The notes beneath the pieces were generated by a model that saw nothing but the letters and a program-made list of their open reading frames with translations, did not search any database and had not been told where the DNA came from. DNA of 23,660 nt from Cylindrodendrum hubeiense (Eukaryota; Ascomycota; Sordariomycetes; Hypocreales; Nectriaceae): positions 1 through 23,660 of the forward strand of contig JAANBB010000544.1 in assembly GCA_014621425.1 (NCBI GenBank). Direction: 5' to 3'. Below, one piece after another: positions 20,816-23,660 of the stretch (position 1 is its first letter; each line of letters opens with the position of its first letter). A program made the translations under genes and the position numbers.

Positions 20816-20915
20816 ATCGAATTTTATGATGAAGCGGCACTGGGCTCCGATATCGCATGAGCACGAAAAGCCATTTTGCGGCAGGCCTAGAAAACCTCGC
20901 CCACTGACTCGACGC
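20816..20915 (+). ncRNA. Box C/D snoRNA candidate C, target uncertain
   Basis: C ATGATGA at 20826-20832 and D CTGA at 20904-20907, in the third intron of the host. A possible D' CCGA at 20847-20850 is preceded by GCACTGGGC, complementary over 9 nt to LSU GCCCAGTGC. That is too short to be firm. The guide before D (AAAACCTCGCCC) matches no rRNA segment I recall. It is accepted mainly for its boxes, spacing and position within the series. Confidence 0.5.
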
Positions 20916-21072
20916 ACTCACCGAACAAGTGATGGAACGAAGAGAGCCACTGAGGCTGACTCTGCTTCCAGTGCCAGTGATCGTACAATGTCTGAGATGG
21001 GCTGTTATTCCGGTCCATATTCGCTAGACTAGACGTGACAACGTAAGTATCTGACTTTTTCTTCCTGCACCA

Positions 21073-21168
21073 GCTGCCTACCTGATGAAACCAGATGACG
21101 AGTCTTATTCGGGTTTCCGATGCAGACACAATATATCTATTCCATTCATGCTTTCCTGATCCCGCATT
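21073..21168 (+). ncRNA. Box C/D snoRNA D, double-guide for adjacent LSU segments (snR76 region)
   Basis: C CTGATGA at 21082-21088, D' CTTA at 21104-21107, D CTGA at 21156-21159. The guide before D' (AGATGACGAG, 21093-21102) is complementary to LSU CTCGTCATCT, and the guide before D (TCCATTCATGC, 21141-21151) to LSU GCATGAATGGA. The two rRNA segments lie about 10 nt apart in the same stretch, so both arms would grip one region. It is close to yeast 25S Cm2197, the snR76 site, but the D+5 rule points to a G a few bases away, so identity with snR76 is not certain. Confidence 0.78.
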
Positions 21169-21276
21169 GACCCCACACTTCGTGTTGAAAACTCTGCACG
21201 AACTTGGCTAACTGTCATTGAAGTAGATCAAACGTGAGTTACCATGCATTCGCCGTCTCATCCCACCCAGAGCACC

Positions 21277-21362
21277 GTCTCCCTGATGATCCAAAATGAA
21301 TACGACAAGCATATGTCTGAGCTCACGCTACGACGACAATTCATTTATCGCCTGATCGAGAC
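21277..21362 (+). ncRNA. snR74: Box C/D snoRNA E, snR74/U27-like (18S Am28)
   Basis: C CTGATGA at 21283-21289, D' CTGA at 21317-21320, a C'-like ACGACGA near 21329-21336, D CTGA at 21352-21355. The terminal stem GTCTC (21277-21281) pairs with GAGAC (21358-21362). The guide GACAAGCATATG (21304-21315) is a 12-nt perfect complement of SSU CATATGCTTGTC near the 18S 5' end; the fifth base upstream of D' pairs with A28, the yeast snR74 and human U27 site. The guide before D has no target I recall. This is the most complete unit of the cluster. Confidence 0.9.
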
Positions 21363-21497
21363 TCTCTTTCCAACATTGAGATGCAATCCATCGGCCAGCA
21401 GTCCGCTGACTTTTCGAAAGCACATTCCAGGCGATCATCATTCATGTGGTGTTCTCTATTCATCAGGTTCGTACATTGATTCCTCTCGTTCATCTCA

Positions 21498-21595
21498 ACC
21501 CTTCACATGATGAATTATATATATCACGACGGTCAACTTAGCAAAATGCATTGATGACAACGCCTGTGACAAGGCACCCTTTCTGACAATTCCCA
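21498..21595 (+). ncRNA. snR73: Box C/D snoRNA F, snR73/U35-like (25S Cm2959)
   Basis: C ATGATGA at 21507-21513, D' CTTA at 21537-21540, C' TTGATGA at 21551-21557, D CTGA at 21583-21586, so all four boxes are present. The guide TCACGACGGTC (21524-21534) is complementary to LSU GACCGTCGTGA; the fifth base upstream of D' pairs with the first C of GACCG, yeast 25S C2959, the snR73 (human U35) site. The guide before D has no target I recall. Confidence 0.88.
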
Positions 21596-21750
21596 AATAC
21601 ACCATCTTCTTGAAGAAACTATTTTGAGACGAGTTACTAACACTTTGTCTTCAGGTGTATATATCTTTTGATTGACTCGTATCCTGCGGAGCTTGACTGT
21701 GGGACCCGGTGCCACTCATTAATTAGCTCTGAGTTCGTCGTTGAGTGACG

Positions 21751-22279
21751 TTGAACTTGGCATGAGAATATGCTAGACCGTGTAGTCCTGTGTCACATCA
21801 CCCCGTGATAAGGAGAACATGACAAGTGTCTATGTCAATGATCATAGCGATAGTTATATTGAGCGGATGCATTTGCTCTACATATGACGCGAATCTAATA
21901 AACGCATATATTCTGAACTGGAAGAATGATTTGAAATCCCTATCTCCGTGCGTGATGTATGTAGTCTGCATCCTTGATGTGAAACGAGTGAATCCTAGAT
22001 ATACTGTCGTCGTTGCCTATCATGTCATGTTAATCGTATTCCTTCAAGACAATCTTGACGAAATGTCTGGCCCCGTCGCGAGGGGTTGGCCGTTGACCTT
22101 AGTTCCTTATGGTATACATGGGTAACATTTTCCACGCTTGCCTTTCACCCACAGCTCTGAGGGGAAATCAAGCTCGTCCCTTTCTTTGGTCCTTAATCAT
22201 GAGGCGAGTCCTTCAAAGCTCATTTACTACTTGTTAACTGAGCCAGGGCATTTCTATCCCGACCAGTACGTCCACCCAT
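21751..22279. other. Intergenic beyond the snoRNA host
   Basis: About 530 bp with no supported gene. It probably holds the 3' end of the host transcript and the 3' flank of the minus-strand Clr5 gene. A 99-codon plus-strand frame (21826-22125) has no motif. No further C/D pair was found. Confidence 0.5.
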
Positions 22280-23310
22280 TCACCCTTGCATCAGTCTCGG
22301 AACAGACACCGGGGGAGACCGCAAAGCCGGTCGATACTCGGCAGGCCGGGTCAATGAACTCAGCGTGAACAGGTTGTCGGGCAAGCATCGCGGGACGGTG
22401 TCGTGATACGGAAGCCGGTAGTACTCGGCGTCCGGGCTGCCGAGCTGGAAGGTCGGCGTCGTCGTCGGACGGGGCATGTCCCAGGTCGTGGTAGGGCAGT
22501 TGCCGGGATGCAGGTACTTGGGCAGCTTGCCAAGCTCAACGCCGCGAGAGTCAAGGGCGAGGGTACTGGAGGGCTTGTCAGCTGGTCGCGCTCGCTGGGC
22601 GGATGGGGGAGAGGAGGTTGGGTTGACTAACGGGAGCATCCCCTCCTCGACCATGCCGTTGCGGAGCACGACCTGCAACTCCTCCTCCCCCCAGACGCTC
22701 GACGGCGGCCCCATGGCGCTCATGCACTTGGCGCGCGCGTGATGCTTCTGTCGCAGGGCCAACTCGTGAGCCGAACTCCCCTCGAAGTACGACATGAACC
22801 GGGACTGGGCGTGGCGGGTCAGGCAGAGGCCGCTGCTGCTCAGGGGTGTGCTGGCTGCTCCTCCGGGTGGAGATGACGGACTCGGGCGACGGCGCTCCGA
22901 CAGTGCCGCGCTCCGAGACGGAGTCCATGGCGGACGAGGCGCCGACGACGGGCGTTCGCGGCGGAGAGGGGAGCAAGGGCCGGGAGGCGAGAGACTCGCG
23001 GCGGCGCTGCTGCCGCTTCTTGCAGTTGTACTTGCCGACTCTCCACTGGTCGAAGTGCTGGCGATAGGAGCGGACCCTAACATTGTTGGTTAGCTGGCTG
23101 TCTTTGGTTGCATAACTGCCACCAACTAAGAGCCCCTCCAGGTTATGACGAAACTTGCCACGGGAGGAAGGGAAGAATGAGGGTAACTCACGATGCCTCA
23201 AACCCGTACTGGGTCTTCATGATGGCCCGGACATCCTCAAGGGTCCTCCCTTCGTTGATGTACAACCTCACGATGGTGTGGCGGTGATCGCTCCACGGCT
23301 TGGCCATCAT
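22280..23310 (-). CDS. Clr5-domain protein with an internal frame switch (about 273-305 aa)
   Basis: The N-terminus is a Clr5 domain, a helical, possibly DNA-binding module common in ascomycetes: AKPWSDHRHTIVRLYINEGR, then LEDVRAIMKTQYGFEAS / VRSYRQHFDQWRVGKYNCKK (about 3-60). Exon 1 is 23310-23192; the 115-nt intron (GTGAGT donor, TTAG acceptor) ends at 23077. From 23076 the frame with Clr5 and GC-rich third positions runs to about 22847, after which good codon use (FMSYFEGSSAHELALRQKHHARAKCM...) continues one frame over, down to the stop at 22280. Either a second intron removes a stretch of length 3n+1 (an acceptor CCCAG at about 22819, branch CTGAC, but only weak GTC donors) or there is a one-base insertion in the C4 run at 22843-22846. 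A TATA motif (23487-23493) suggests the promoter. Tandem ATG ATG at the start; the first was used. Confidence 0.72.
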
Positions 23311-23660
23311 TGTTTCTGTCGGGAACGGGTAAACCGAGGTGGCGTTTTGGTAAGTGTCTTGTGGTGTCGTTTTTGGTGTGTTGCGTCGTAGTGTTGTCTA
23401 TCCGGGAACAACGGTAGCAACAGCGACAACAAGCACGGTGTTCAGCATTGATGGACTTTGGCCAAGATAGTTCACTTCCGTTTTGTTTATAAGGTTGTTT
23501 TTGGATGCTTTCTCTTCTCCTACTGTTGTTTTATTTCGGTTGATTGTTTCCTTTTTGCGGGCGGGCTTGTGGGATTGGTGTTGTTGGTTGGGGAAAAGGG
23601 GGGGGGGTTTCCAACGAGTTGCAAGAGGTGGAAGTTCTGTGTACCTTCAGCACCAACGGG
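23311..23660 (-). promoter_or_regulatory. Promoter and leader of the Clr5 gene
   Basis: Upstream of the minus-strand Clr5 start. A TTATAAA box (23487-23493, minus strand) lies about 180 bp before the ATG. A run of ten G at 23598-23607 is the other visible feature. The window ends here. Confidence 0.5.

Larger units (their letters stand above)
20265..21750 (+). ncRNA. Non-coding host gene for a cluster of intronic box C/D snoRNAs
   Basis: Reads as a spliced transcript without a conserved reading frame. Proposed introns: 20309-20507 (GTAAGT...TTCACAG), 20583-20772 (GTACGT...AATAG), 20785-20971 (GTAGGC...TTCCAG), 21043-21226 (GTAAGT...AGTAG), 21234-21430 (GTGAGT...TTCCAG), 21467-21654 (GTTCGT...CTTCAG, perfect TACTAAC branch). 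Branch sites CTGAC or CTAAC precede each acceptor. Lengths of 199, 190, 187, 184, 197 and 188 nt are uniform and well above the 47-115 nt of coding introns in the window. Each intron holds one C/D unit with the D box roughly 60-75 nt before the acceptor, as expected for splicing-dependent release. Exons are short, two of them possibly only 7-12 nt; those acceptors are the weakest part. Transcript ends are estimates. Known biology: snoRNA host genes with non-coding exons exist in filamentous ascomycetes and animals. Confidence 0.78.

Noticed and set aside
20280..21660. Multi-exon protein-coding gene in the splice-site-rich region
   Set aside because: I tried to join exons through the good splice sites; each attempt soon met stops or gave meaningless peptides. 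The C/D boxes and rRNA guides explain the introns better.
21826..22125. 99-codon plus-strand hydrophobic frame
   Set aside because: No signal-peptide logic beyond hydrophobicity, AT-rich surroundings, no recognised motif.

Overview
The window is nuclear DNA of a filamentous ascomycete (Pezizomycotina, most likely a Sordariomycete). The evidence is short spliceosomal introns of 47-115 nt with GTRNGT-like donors and CTAAC/CTGAC branch sites, GC-biased third codon positions, long intergenic spaces, and a gene set (VIVID-type LOV photoreceptor, Clr5-domain protein, zincless Fpg) typical of these fungi. No bacterial-style operons, transposons, tRNA genes or CRISPR arrays were seen.

Layout, left to right. 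573-1302 (-): a complete three-exon VIVID/ENVOY blue-light photoreceptor, with paired GATCG motifs upstream that resemble White Collar complex light-response elements. 1303-3978: a long gene-poor stretch. 3979-5204 (+): NSE2/MMS21, the SUMO E3 ligase of the SMC5/6 complex. 5654-7767 (-): a secreted, probably GPI-anchored S10 serine carboxypeptidase, convergent with NSE2; the spacer between them holds a perfect 11-bp hairpin. 9163-10101 (-): COQ3, ubiquinone methyltransferase. 11982-12761 (+): RIB3, riboflavin synthesis. 13245-14437 (-) and 16529-17458 (+): two unrecognised proteins, each possibly carrying a degenerate retropepsin-like fold. 18731-20065 (-): a five-exon Fpg/MutM-type DNA glycosylase of the zincless-finger class. 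22280-23310 (-): a Clr5-domain protein whose reading frame switches part-way.

The most interesting part is 20250-21700 (+), which looks empty to an ORF search. It reads as a non-coding, multi-intron host gene for box C/D snoRNAs. Six candidate introns, five bounded by recognisable splice sites and all about 180-200 nt long (two to four times the coding introns here), each contain one C/D unit. Guide segments next to the D or D' boxes match rRNA by 10-13 nt. Under the box D+5 rule, four of them point to sites known in yeast: 25S Am817 (snR60), 18S Um578 (snR77), 18S Am28 (snR74) and 25S Cm2959 (snR73). A fifth unit has two guides for adjacent LSU segments near Cm2197 (the snR76 target region). 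The order snR77, snR76-like, snR74, snR73 parallels the polycistronic snR78-snR72 cluster of budding yeast, here placed in introns. rRNA sequences and site numbers are from memory and were not computed.

The genes do not form one pathway. Themes are light sensing, genome maintenance (NSE2, Fpg), mitochondrial and vitamin cofactor synthesis (COQ3, RIB3), secreted proteolysis and ribosome biogenesis (snoRNAs). Fpg and the snoRNA host diverge from a shared promoter region of about 200 bp that contains a CACGTG box.
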